Notes under the pieces: model-generated
Told to the model about the DNA's origin: nothing
What the model saw: the letters and a program-made list of their open reading frames with translations, nothing else
Database searches by the model: none
Translations under genes and position numbers: made by a program
In this document: positions 28,973 through 39,563 of the stretch, one piece after another
How positions within the stretch are numbered: position 1 is the first letter of the stretch
How the letters are laid out: every line of letters begins with the position of its first letter
Assembly (NCBI RefSeq): GCF_001557235.1
Contig: NZ_LSJI01000203.1
Location: 1 to 50,635, forward strand
Direction: 5' to 3'
Length of the DNA: 50,635 nucleotides
Origin: Phenylobacterium sp. CCH9-H3
GTDB taxonomy: Bacteria > Pseudomonadota > Alphaproteobacteria > Caulobacterales > Caulobacteraceae

Positions 28973-28997
28973 AAAAGGGCGGCCAGGCCGGCCGCCC
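28972..28997 (-). terminator. Rho-independent terminator for the PRC-barrel-like gene
   Basis: On the minus strand an 8-bp stem (28997-28990 with 28984-28977) with a 5-base loop is followed by TTTTT. It lies 24 bases beyond that gene's stop and touches the last base of the tetR stop codon. Confidence 0.82.
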
Positions 28998-29020
28998 TCG
29001 TTCAGGCTTCGCCGAAGAGA

Positions 29021-29524
29021 CTACTTCTTCTTCAGCATGCCCTTGATCTCGGCCTGGGTGGCGTTGACCGTCGCGGCGCCGCCATCGACGGCGAGGCTGG
29101 ACGTGTCGACCGCGAAGGTGTCGGCGCCCATCTTGATGGTGGCCGTCTTCTTGCCGTCGGCGCCGGTCTTCACGTCGGAGATCTTGCCGATGGTGGCGCC
29201 GGTGTTGTCCTTCACGTCCATGCCGGTGGTGACGCTGACGTCGGCGCCGGCCGCCGAAGCGCTGGCGGCGGAAGCGCCGGTGGCGCTCGCGCCAGTGGAG
29301 GTGGTGGCCGTGTCGTCAGCCGGCGGCGTCGCGGCCGTGGCCGGAGTCGCCGGCGTGGCCGACGAGACACCGGGTTCGGCGGGCGTCGCCGGGGTGGCCG
29401 GTGTCGCCGGCGTCGCGGCCGTGGACGGCGGCGTCGCAGGATTGGCGCTCTGCGCCAGGGCCGGCGCGGAGGTCAGGGCGAGCGCCGCAGCTGCGGCGAA
29501 GGCAAGGCGTTTGTTCATAGGCAT
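29021..29524 (-). CDS. Secreted protein with TPA repeats and a PRC-barrel-like domain
   Basis: A 167-residue protein. A signal peptide (MNKRLAFAAAAALALTSAPALA-Q) is followed by a low-complexity Thr/Pro/Ala linker with repeated ATP units, and a C-terminal ~65-residue part (VTTGMDVKDNTGATIGKISD, then AVDTSSLAVDG, ending in KGMLKKK). The last part resembles PRC-barrel-type or RNA-processing-type small beta domains; this is a tentative match. The start at 29524 has GGGAG five bases upstream; ATG 29518 is the alternative. Export to the periplasm is inferred. It has its own terminator. Confidence 0.7.
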   Translation of the reverse strand: MPMNKRLAFAAAAALALTSAPALAQSANPATPPSTAATPATPATPATPAEPGVSSATPATPATAATPPADDTATTSTGASATGASAASASAAGADVSVTTGMDVKDNTGATIGKISDVKTGADGKKTATIKMGADTFAVDTSSLAVDGGAATVNATQAEIKGMLKKK

Positions 29525-29707
29525 GCATGCTCCCATATGCGCGCCCCCGCACCCGGCTTCACACAACCCATAGCGCCGGTGATGGTTCCTCACGCTGAAG
29601 CTCCCCCTGCGTGACAGACCGCCGCAGCAAGCGTTGTCCGCCTGGGCCCGGGTCTATAGGTTGGCGCTTCTTTTCAGACAGAGCCCGGGGGACGGGGCAA
29701 AGCGCGC

Positions 29708-31990
<2,283 letters not shown>

Positions 31991-31998
31991 AACAGGCG

Positions 31999-32038
31999 TT
32001 TCGTCGAGGCCGGCTATCCGGCCGGCCGTCCGACGAAA
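31999..32038 (+). terminator. Hairpin after maeB without T-tract
   Basis: TTTCGTCG (31999-32006) pairs with CGACGAAA (32031-32038) around an inner GGCCGG-CTAT-CCGGCC hairpin. It sits 8 bases after the maeB stop. No T-run follows, so it may be a weak terminator or an mRNA 3'-end stabiliser. Confidence 0.4.
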
Positions 32039-32079
32039 TAACCTCCGACACGCGCGTATCGGCGTAGCGTTGCGGTGGA

Positions 32080-33141
32080 GTGAGGGTCGTGTCGTCCAGC
32101 TATCTCATGACGCTCGACCCGCCGTATGAACTGGGCGACGACGCGACCACCTTCACCTTCGGCGGCTGGACCGAGGTGAATGACGAGGGCGCGCCGCGGG
32201 TTGCGCTGAGCCTCAACGGCCGCCCGGCGCCGCTGACGGTCTATCCGCGCCCGCAGGTCCGCGACCATTTCCCCGGCATCCGCGTGCGCGGCGTCCGGGC
32301 CGAGGTCGACTTCGCCGCCTTCCTGGCGGGCGTCGACCTGCAGCAGGACCGCGGCGGCTTCCTGATCGAGGCCGAACTGCGCTCGGACCACCGGGTGCGG
32401 GTGTTCGAGTACGCGGTCAGCCCGGGCTGGATGCGCCGGGTGTTCGGCGAGGGCCCGCGGGCGCGGCCCACGCCTCCGGCGCACCTGCAGATCCGCGTCG
32501 CCGGCGCGGCCGCGGGCGCGTACTGCCGTACGGGCGAGGCGGAGGCCGGGCGTGTCGTGGCGATAGCGGCGGAGGCGGGCTTCCCCTTCACGCCCGGGCA
32601 GCAGGTGCTGGATTTCGGGAGCGGGCCCGGCCGCCTGATCTCGGCGCTCGCGCCGCGCCATCCGGGGGTCCGCTTCCACGGTACGGACATCGATCCCGAG
32701 GCGATCGGCTGGGCGCAGCAGGCGCTGGCGGATTTCGGCGTATTCGGCGTCAACCCCCACCTGCCGCCCATGGCCTATGCGGACGGGACGTTCGACCTGG
32801 TCTTCAGCCTGTCGACCTTCACCCACATGCCCGAGGATCACCAGTTCGCCTGGCTGGACGAACTGCGCCGCGTGCTGAAGCCGGGCGGCCTGCTGCTCAC
32901 CACGATCATGAATCCGTTCGCCTACGACCTGCCGCCGCACATCGCCGCGGCGGCGAGGTCGCACGGATTCGCCTATTGGGCGGACGCGGCCGAGACCGAG
33001 GGCTTGCCAAGTTTCTATCGCCTCGCCTACCACACGCACGACTACGTGCGCCGGACCTGGACGCGTGGTTTCGAGGTGCTCCGCATCGGCGGGCACGACC
33101 TCAACGACACACAGGATTCGGTTCTTCTCCGACGGATCTAA
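32080..33141 (+). CDS. Class I SAM-dependent methyltransferase with extra N-terminal domain
   Basis: A 353-residue protein. The C-terminal part (about 150-353) is a Rossmann methyltransferase: motif I VLDFGSGPGRLI, acidic GTDIDPEAIGWAQ, DLVFSLSTFTHM and [16 protein letters not shown]. The first ~145 residues (TTFTFGGWTEVNDEGAPRVA, then LNGRPAPLTVYPRPQVRDHF) look like a beta-rich domain that I do not recognise, of the kind found in glycan- or sugar-modifying methyltransferases. The substrate is unknown. The start is GTG 32080; GTG 32089 has a better-spaced GGAG. The following Hsp70-like gene starts 63 bases later. Confidence 0.82.
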   Translation: MRVVSSSYLMTLDPPYELGDDATTFTFGGWTEVNDEGAPRVALSLNGRPAPLTVYPRPQVRDHFPGIRVRGVRAEVDFAAFLAGVDLQQDRGGFLIEAELRSDHRVRVFEYAVSPGWMRRVFGEGPRARPTPPAHLQIRVAGAAAGAYCRTGEAEAGRVVAIAAEAGFPFTPGQQVLDFGSGPGRLISALAPRHPGVRFHGTDIDPEAIGWAQQALADFGVFGVNPHLPPMAYADGTFDLVFSLSTFTHMPEDHQFAWLDELRRVLKPGGLLLTTIMNPFAYDLPPHIAAAARSHGFAYWADAAETEGLPSFYRLAYHTHDYVRRTWTRGFEVLRIGGHDLNDTQDSVLLRRI

Positions 33142-33204
33142 CCCTCGCCAGGCCGTCCCAACCGCTCGCGCCGAGCGGACGCCGGCGCGTGGCCGGAGGG
33201 TGAG

Positions 33205-34509
33205 ATGAGCGCGCCCTACAGCCTCGGCATCGATTTCGGGACGACCAACACCGTCCTCAGCCTGGCCGATGAGTCGGGCCCGGCCAGGCTGGTGCGGTTT
33301 CCGGCGCCGGAGGGAGAGCTGTTCGCCTTCCGGTCCTGCCTATCGTTCTACGCGCCTCCGGACGTCCCCAGCGAGCGGTCGATCGCGGCTGGCCCCTGGG
33401 CCATCGAGGCCTATGTGGAGGACCCGGCCGAGACCCGGTTCATCCAGTCGTTCAAGAGCTTCGCGGCCCAGGAGAGCTTCACCGAGACCCAGATCCTGGG
33501 GCGACGCTACCGGTTCGAAGACCTACTCTCCACCTTCCTCCTCAAGGTCCGGGACTATGCCGGGGGTGAGCTCACCGGCCTGCCGGAGCGGGTGATCGTC
33601 GGCCGGCCGGTGAAGTTCGTGGGCGGTTCGCCCAACGAAGCCCTCGCCCTCTCGCGCTATGAGACCGCCTTCCACCGGATGGGCGTGAAGGAGGTGCTCT
33701 ACGCCTACGAGCCGGTGGGCGCCGCCTTCTTCTTCGCCCGTGAGCTCGACCACGACGCCACCGTGCTGGTCGGCGACTTCGGCGGCGGCACGTCGGATTT
33801 CTCGATCATCCGGTTCGAGCGCGAGGCGGGGGCAATGCGGGCCATTCCGCTGGGCCGCGCCGGCGTGGGCGTGGCGGGGGATGCGTTCGACTATCGGATC
33901 ATCGACAACCTGGTGTCGCCCGAGCTGGGCAAGGGGTCGAGCTACACCTCCATGGGCAAGGTGCTGCCGACGCCCAACCGCTACTACGCCGCCTTCGCCC
34001 GCTGGGACCAACTCGCCCTGATGCGGGCGAGCCGCGACATGCGCGAGATCCGCCGGCTCGAGCGCGACGCGGTGGAGCCGGAGAAGATCGCTCGCCTGAT
34101 CGAAACCCTGGACGAGAACTACGGCTACCGGCTCTACCGCGCCGTCTCGCGGCTGAAGGAGGCGCTGTCGTCGCAGGACGCCGCCGAGTTCCGGTTCGAG
34201 GCGGGCTCCATCGGCATCGTGCGCGATGTGGCGCGCTCCACCTTCGAGGGCTGGATCGCGCCGGAGCTGGGCCAGATCGAGACCGCCGTGGACGCCGCGC
34301 TCGCCGACGCCGGCCTGACGCCGCAGGGGGTGGACCGGGTGTTCCTGACGGGCGGGTCCTCGCTGGTGCCGGCGGTGCGGGCGATCTTCCATCGCCGCTT
34401 CGAGCCCGGAAGGATCGAGACGGGCGCGGAGCTGGAGTCGATCGCAGCTGGACTCGCGCTAATGGCGAGGGAATCCGATTTGAGCCGCTGGACCTCGCGT
34501 GTGGGGTGA
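33205..34509 (+). CDS. Hsp70 family protein (YegD-like)
   Basis: An actin-fold ATPase of the Hsp70 superfamily (434 aa). Phosphate-binding motifs are GIDFGTTNTV at 8-17 and GDFGGGTSDF near 190, with a C-terminal TGGSSLVPAVRAIF adenosine motif. It has no substrate-binding domain after the ATPase part and so resembles YegD more than DnaK. The role is unknown; a chaperone or regulatory ATPase is possible. The ATG has GGAGG at good distance. It follows the methyltransferase gene and could share its transcript. Confidence 0.9.
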   Translation: MSAPYSLGIDFGTTNTVLSLADESGPARLVRFPAPEGELFAFRSCLSFYAPPDVPSERSIAAGPWAIEAYVEDPAETRFIQSFKSFAAQESFTETQILGRRYRFEDLLSTFLLKVRDYAGGELTGLPERVIVGRPVKFVGGSPNEALALSRYETAFHRMGVKEVLYAYEPVGAAFFFARELDHDATVLVGDFGGGTSDFSIIRFEREAGAMRAIPLGRAGVGVAGDAFDYRIIDNLVSPELGKGSSYTSMGKVLPTPNRYYAAFARWDQLALMRASRDMREIRRLERDAVEPEKIARLIETLDENYGYRLYRAVSRLKEALSSQDAAEFRFEAGSIGIVRDVARSTFEGWIAPELGQIETAVDAALADAGLTPQGVDRVFLTGGSSLVPAVRAIFHRRFEPGRIETGAELESIAAGLALMARESDLSRWTSRVG

Positions 34510-34633
34510 ATTCCTGCGTGGGAAGTCGGTCGTAACCCGCTGACTCGGCAAAAGTTTCGTCACAGTTTTATTGATCGGTCGCGAAGCCTCGCCGTAGGAA
34601 CGGCCCCGATCGCGGAGCCTTTGCCTCGCCAGT

Positions 34634-35569
34634 ATGGCGGGTCTCATCTGTTCAGGCGGCGCACCTTGGGCGTCGCGGCGGTTCCGGGCGCTGGCGTTGG
34701 CGGTGCTCTGTGGCGTTCTCGTTTTTCCTGGCGGCGTGCGTGCGCAGGATTGCGTCGAGCGGATGAGCCGCGTGCCCATGGCCTCGCCTGCCGGACCCTC
34801 GGCGCCTGCATACCGCGCTGCGATGATGCGCAGCGGGCCCAAGCCGCGCCCTGTGGCGAAGGCCAGGCCGCAGGTCGTCAGGGCCAGCGGACCCGCGGTT
34901 CGCAAGGCCCGCCCGGTTCGCAAGGCCGTCGCGCACCGGCCCGCACGCAGGAAGGCGGTCGCGCGCCGCGTCGCCGTCGCGAAGCCCGCCCGGGTCTATC
35001 CGACGCCCACCCCGATGCCTGTCGCCGCGGCCCGGCTGGCGACGCCGCTCTCCTATGCGCTGGTGTCCGCCACGATCTGCGAGACCGGCCCCGCGGCCGC
35101 GCCGGTCGCGCCGCCGAGGCTGGCCATGGCCCGCGCGCCTCTGGAGCCCGAAGCCACGACGCCCGGACCCGACACCGGGACCTTCGCGCCGCCCTTCGTC
35201 GCGCCGGGACCCGGGGGCGAGGGGCCGGTCCTGATCAGCCCTGGAACGCCCGGCAACCCGCCGATCCCGCCCATCGCGCCGCCCGGCGAAGAGCCGCCCA
35301 CCGTCTCGCCGCCGGTCACCCAACCGCCTACGGGAGAACCGCCCGTGACGCCGCCGGGCGAAGAGCCGCCGACGGTGACGCCGCCGCCGGTCGCGCCGCC
35401 CATCGATGAGCCGCCGACGGTGTTCCCGCCGGGCATGGAGCCGCCGATCGCCCCGCCGCCGGTGACGCCGGTGACACCGGTTCCGGAACCGGGGACCTGG
35501 GCGCTCATGATCCTCGGCTTCGGCCTGCTGGGCGCGAGGCTGAGGCGGCGGCGGGAAGCGCGGGTCTGA
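34634..35569 (+). CDS. PEPxxWA-CTERM sorting domain-containing protein
   Basis: A 311-residue exported protein. It begins with a signal-like segment (FRALALAVLCGVLVFPGGVRA-Q), then a basic region rich in AR and KARP units (about 65-125). A long Pro/Glu/Thr-rich repeat region follows (about 195-280; units such as PPGEEPPTV and PPVTPP). The end is a PEP-CTERM tail: VPEPGTWALMILGFGLLGAR, then RRRREARV. Such tails are recognised by exosortase, which cuts and passes the protein to the cell surface. The exosortase gene is not in this window. The protein is probably an envelope or extracellular-matrix component, by inference. It ends 8 bases from the convergent peptidase gene. Confidence 0.85.
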   Translation: MAGLICSGGAPWASRRFRALALAVLCGVLVFPGGVRAQDCVERMSRVPMASPAGPSAPAYRAAMMRSGPKPRPVAKARPQVVRASGPAVRKARPVRKAVAHRPARRKAVARRVAVAKPARVYPTPTPMPVAAARLATPLSYALVSATICETGPAAAPVAPPRLAMARAPLEPEATTPGPDTGTFAPPFVAPGPGGEGPVLISPGTPGNPPIPPIAPPGEEPPTVSPPVTQPPTGEPPVTPPGEEPPTVTPPPVAPPIDEPPTVFPPGMEPPIAPPPVTPVTPVPEPGTWALMILGFGLLGARLRRRREARV

Positions 35570-35577
35570 ACCCTCGC

Positions 35578-38406
35578 CTACTTCTTCCGCAGCGTGGGGC
35601 TCTCCAGGTCGAGCTCCCCGACCGGGATCACCTCCAGTGTCGGCAGCTTGGCCTTGAGGGCGGCCGTGAAGGCCTTGGCGTCGCCGGCGACGACGACGCT
35701 GGCCTGGGCCGGGTCGAACGCGCGACGGGCGAATGCCTGCACCTGGGCGGCGTCGACGGCCTCGACCTTCGTGGTGTAGCGGCCGATCTCGTCCAGCGGG
35801 ACGCCGTAGAGGGCGAGGTTGCCGAGGATGTCGGCGAGGCCGCCTGAGGTCGCCAGGTCGCGGCCATAGTCGCCCACGAGCACCGATTTGCGGGCCTTCA
35901 GCTCGTCGGCCCCCGCCGGCGTGGCCGCCAGCTTGACGAGCTCGGCGTTGATCAGCTCCAGCACCTCGGGCGCCGACTCGTTCTTGGTCTGGGCGCTGGC
36001 GCGGAACGAGCCCGTGGTGCGCGCGGTCGAGAGGCTGGCCCGGGCGCCATAGGACAGGCCGCGCTTGATACGGATCTCCTGGTTCAGGCGGGCCGAATAG
36101 CCGCCCCCCAGCACCGTCGTCGCCACCATGGCAGGATAGTAGTCGGGATCGCCCCGGGCGATGGCCGGCTTCATCACGTTGACCGACGCCTGTCCGGTGC
36201 CCGGGATGTCGATGGCGATGGCGCGCGGCTTGCCCGCGGGCGTGATCGCGGGCGCCGGCGCCAGGGGCGATGCGGGCTTGCGCCATCCGCCGAAGGCCGC
36301 TTTCGCCAGTTCGAAGCCCTGCTCGGCCGAGATGTCGCCGGTCAGGACGAGGACGGCGTTGTCCGGCCGGAACCAGGCCCCGTGGAGCGCCGCCAGGTCG
36401 GTCGTCTTCAGGCGGGCCAGGGACGCGGGCGTGCCCTGCGGCGCGTGGCCGAACGGGGTGCCGCCATAGATGACCGGCGCCGCGGCGAAGCCCGCCACGG
36501 AACCGGGTTGCTGATAGGCGACGCGCAGGCCGTCCAGGGCCTGTTCGCGCTGGCGGTCCAACTCCTCGGCGGCGAAGGCCGGGTTCTGGGTGACGTCGGC
36601 CATGATCCCCAGGGCCGCGGGCAGCTTGTCGGGCATGGCCGAAAGCGTGACGGACGAGGATTCGAGGCCGCCGCCGGACGAGAGGCTGGCCCCGAGGCTC
36701 TCGACCTCGCTGGCGATCTGCTGGGCCGAACGCGTCTTCGTGCCCTCGGTCAGCATGCCGGCCATCATGTTGGCGGCGCCGGCGAGGCCCTGAGGGTCCG
36801 CCCAGGCGCCGGTCTTGACGGTGAGGTCGGCGGTGACCAGCGGCAGGTCGGACGAGCGGGCCACGATCACGCGCAACCCGTTGTCCAGCATCCGCTCCGC
36901 CGGCTTCGGCAGGACCGGCTGGATCGGTTCGCCGATGCCCGGCGGCTTCACGCGGTCGGCCTCGGGCGCGAGGGTGAAGACGGGGCCGTCGTAGGTGGCG
37001 ACCTGTTTGGGCGGCGGCGGAACGGGCGGCGCAGCTTCGCCCTTGGGGCGTTCGCTTTCCGGGCGATAGCGGATCGTCATGCGCCGGTCTTCGGCCAGGT
37101 ACTTGGCCGCCACCCGCTGGACATCGGCCGCGGTCACGGCCTGCAGTTCCGCCAGCTCGGTGTTCACCGCGTTGGGATCGCCGTCCACGATCAGGGCGTA
37201 GCCGATCGCGCTTCCCCGCCCCTCGATGGTTTCGCGGGACCGCAGCGCGCCGGCCAGCAGTTCATTCTTGGCCTCGGTCAGTTCGGCCGCGGTGGGCGGG
37301 GCGTCGCGCAGGCGCTTCACCTCGGCCAGCAGGGCGGCCTCGCCCTCCGCGATGGTCTTGCCGTTGGACATGATGGCGCCGACCATGAACAGGCCGGGAT
37401 CCTGGGGCAGGTCGGCGTTGGAAAAGGCCTCCACGGCGATCTGCTTGTCATAGACGAGGCTGTTGTAGAGCCGCGACGACTTGCCTGCCGACAGGATGGC
37501 GTCCAGCACCTTGAGCGCCGGGGCGTCGGGATCTGAGGCGGCCGCCCCCTGCCAGGACAGCACCACCGCCGGCAGTGGGACATTGGGGCCGTAGCCGTCG
37601 AACACCCCGGCCTTGGCGCGCGGAGGCTCCTTCACCTTTACGCGGGGCAGCGGCTGGTCCGGGTTCTTCAGAGGGCCGAAATATCGGTCGACCCAGGCGT
37701 CCAGCTTCGCGGGATCGAAGTTGCCTACGACGACCAGGGCCGCGTTGTCCGGACGGTAGTAGGTGCGATGGAAGGCGCGGACGTCGTCGACCGTGGCGGC
37801 GTCCAGTTCCTCGATCGAGCCGATCCCGGGGCGCTTGTAGGGATGGGTCGTGTAGCTGGCCTGGGGCAGGTACAGCGCCATCAGCCGGCCGTAGGGCGAG
37901 GCCAGGACCCGCTGGCGCAGTTCCTCCTTCACCACGTCGCGCTCGGATTTGAACACGGCCTCGTCGACCACCAGCGTGCTCATCCGGTCGGCCTCGGCCC
38001 AGATCAGCCGCTCCAGGTGATTGGCGGGGACCACCTCATAGTAGTCGGTGAAGTCGTCGGCGGTGGAGGCGTTGTTGAACCCGCCCACATCCTCGGTCAT
38101 CCGGTCGAAGGTCTCCGACGGCATGTTGCGCGTGGCCTTGAACATCAGGTGTTCGAAGAGGTGCGCGAAGCCGGAGCGCCCCTCCGGATCGTCCTTCGAG
38201 CCGACGCCGTACCAGACCTGGACCGATACGTTCGGAGTGGATCGGTCGAGCGAGGCGTAGACCTTCAGGCCGTTGGGCAGGGTCCGCGAGGTGAACTTGA
38301 TCGGCGGCACTTCCGCCGCCTGGGCGAGACCTGGAAGCGCGGCGGGCGCGAGGGCCGTGGTGGCGAGGAGGACGGCGAGGCCGGCGGCGCGGAAGGTGCG
38401 GAGCAT
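35578..38406 (-). CDS. M16 family zinc peptidase, fused two-half form
   Basis: A large secreted insulinase-type peptidase (942 aa). The signal peptide covers about 1-31 (ending LAQA-A). The catalytic half has the inverted zinc motif HLFEH at 82-86 with the downstream ligand near E162 (RDVVKEEL). The second half (from about 490, MLDNGLRVIVARS) has the same fold but lacks the HxxEH motif (AANMMAG at that place), as usual for the non-catalytic half. Family members degrade peptides in the periplasm. The ATG at 38406 is chosen for its signal peptide. It is divergent from the LysR gene with 183 bases between. Confidence 0.92.
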   Translation of the reverse strand: MLRTFRAAGLAVLLATTALAPAALPGLAQAAEVPPIKFTSRTLPNGLKVYASLDRSTPNVSVQVWYGVGSKDDPEGRSGFAHLFEHLMFKATRNMPSETFDRMTEDVGGFNNASTADDFTDYYEVVPANHLERLIWAEADRMSTLVVDEAVFKSERDVVKEELRQRVLASPYGRLMALYLPQASYTTHPYKRPGIGSIEELDAATVDDVRAFHRTYYRPDNAALVVVGNFDPAKLDAWVDRYFGPLKNPDQPLPRVKVKEPPRAKAGVFDGYGPNVPLPAVVLSWQGAAASDPDAPALKVLDAILSAGKSSRLYNSLVYDKQIAVEAFSNADLPQDPGLFMVGAIMSNGKTIAEGEAALLAEVKRLRDAPPTAAELTEAKNELLAGALRSRETIEGRGSAIGYALIVDGDPNAVNTELAELQAVTAADVQRVAAKYLAEDRRMTIRYRPESERPKGEAAPPVPPPPKQVATYDGPVFTLAPEADRVKPPGIGEPIQPVLPKPAERMLDNGLRVIVARSSDLPLVTADLTVKTGAWADPQGLAGAANMMAGMLTEGTKTRSAQQIASEVESLGASLSSGGGLESSSVTLSAMPDKLPAALGIMADVTQNPAFAAEELDRQREQALDGLRVAYQQPGSVAGFAAAPVIYGGTPFGHAPQGTPASLARLKTTDLAALHGAWFRPDNAVLVLTGDISAEQGFELAKAAFGGWRKPASPLAPAPAITPAGKPRAIAIDIPGTGQASVNVMKPAIARGDPDYYPAMVATTVLGGGYSARLNQEIRIKRGLSYGARASLSTARTTGSFRASAQTKNESAPEVLELINAELVKLAATPAGADELKARKSVLVGDYGRDLATSGGLADILGNLALYGVPLDEIGRYTTKVEAVDAAQVQAFARRAFDPAQASVVVAGDAKAFTAALKAKLPTLEVIPVGELDLESPTLRKK

Positions 38407-38554
38407 GGAGCATCCCGGTTTGGGCAAGGTCAGGCCTGTCTAGCACCCAACCACCGCGCCGGAAGCTTACGAGGATGTCATCTGAGCGGGACCGCCGGCC
38501 GCCAACGGGGGCGAGAGGATCGCCGCTGGCCCAGGGCCCGGCAATCAGCGCTCT

Positions 38555-38579
38555 TGCAGTTAGGCTCTGCACAACTGCA
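38555..38579 (+). promoter_or_regulatory. LysR-type dyad upstream of the regulator gene
   Basis: TGCAGTT (38555-38561) and AACTGCA (38573-38579) are perfect inverted arms 11 bases apart, containing the T-N11-A layout of LysR-type binding sites. The dyad ends 11 bases before the LysR start codon, which fits negative autoregulation. Confidence 0.4.
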
Positions 38580-38589
38580 GAATGGCGCC

Positions 38590-39549
38590 ATGTTCGACTG
38601 GAATGACCTGAAGGCGTTCCTGGCCGTGGCGCGCGGCGGCTCGACGCTGGCCGCGTCGAAGTCGCTGGGCGTCAACCAGACCACCGTCGCGCGGCGGATC
38701 GAGAGCCTGGAGCACGACCTGGGCTTCAAGCTGTTCGAGCGTGGCCAGACCGGCAGCCGCCTGACCGAGGCGGGCCAGTCGCTGATCGTCGAGGCCGAAG
38801 GGGTCGAGCGGGCGGCGATCCGCTTCGCCAATCATGCGGCCAGCCAGATGCGGGGCGTCTCGGGCGCGCTGCGGTTCACCACCAACGAACTCGTGGCCAA
38901 CACGATGGTGATCCCGGCCCTGGTCGAGTTCCGCAAGGTGCATCCGGACGTCCAGGTGGACCTGGTGATCACGGACCGCCAACTCGACCTCCAGGCCGGC
39001 GAGGCCGACCTGGCGATCCGCACGACCAAGGCGTTGGAGGTTTCGGACCTAGTGGCCCGCAAGATCGGCGACCACGAGATGGCGCTGTACTGCAGCCGCG
39101 ACTATGCCGCCCGGCGCGGCGTCCCGGCCTCGCCGGAAGGCCTGAAGGACCACGACCTGATCGACGTGACCACCGAGATGGGCGAACTGCCGGGCGCCAC
39201 GTGGATGATGCAGCATGCCGGCGGCAAGCCGCCGATCACGCGGTCCAACAGCATGGGCAGCCTGATGTATGCGGTGAAGGCGGGCCTCGGCATCGGCGCC
39301 TTGCCCTGCACCATCGCCGACGTGGACCGCGACCTCGTCCGCTGCTCGGACATCATCGAGGAGGGGCGTTCCAGCTCGTGGATCGTCACCCGGCGCGAGC
39401 TGAAGGACACGCCCCGGGTGCGGGCCTTCATCGACTTCATGGCGCCCCACCTGCAGCAGGAGTTGCGCAAGACCGAGGAGCGCGGCCGCCGCCGTCTCGC
39501 CGAGGACGCCGCCACGGTCGTGCCTTTCCCGACGAAGAGCGTCGGCTAG
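38590..39549 (+). CDS. LysR family transcriptional regulator
   Basis: A 319-residue LysR-type regulator. The winged helix-turn-helix is at 1-60 (FDWNDLKAFLAVARGGSTLAASKSLGVNQTTVARRIESLE). The effector domain follows (SGALRFTTNELVANTMVIPAL, DLVITDRQLDLQAGEADLAIR, VKAGLGIGALPCTIAD). The target genes are unknown; the divergent M16 peptidase is a candidate but the gap is 183 bases and only one dyad is visible, close to the lysR start. It ends 14 bases from the convergent opgH. Confidence 0.93.
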   Translation: MFDWNDLKAFLAVARGGSTLAASKSLGVNQTTVARRIESLEHDLGFKLFERGQTGSRLTEAGQSLIVEAEGVERAAIRFANHAASQMRGVSGALRFTTNELVANTMVIPALVEFRKVHPDVQVDLVITDRQLDLQAGEADLAIRTTKALEVSDLVARKIGDHEMALYCSRDYAARRGVPASPEGLKDHDLIDVTTEMGELPGATWMMQHAGGKPPITRSNSMGSLMYAVKAGLGIGALPCTIADVDRDLVRCSDIIEEGRSSSWIVTRRELKDTPRVRAFIDFMAPHLQQELRKTEERGRRRLAEDAATVVPFPTKSVG

Positions 39550-39563
39550 GCGCCTGGGCCCGA

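Noticed and set aside
29323..29459. Repeated GCCGGCGTCGCC-like units resembling a tandem or CRISPR-like array
   Set aside because: They are the codons of the ATP/TPA repeats in the secreted protein at 29021-29524; there are no spacers.
32080..34509. A defence system made of the methyltransferase and the Hsp70-like ATPase
   Set aside because: The methyltransferase lacks DNA-methyltransferase motifs (no DPPY/NPPY catalytic motif in the SAM domain), there is no nuclease or restriction subunit, and both genes have core-genome codon usage.
35053..35508. Glycine-rich open frame antisense to the PEP-CTERM gene (repeated GGSxPGG)
   Set aside because: It is the complement of the proline-rich repeats in the plus-strand protein, which has clear signal and sorting sequences.
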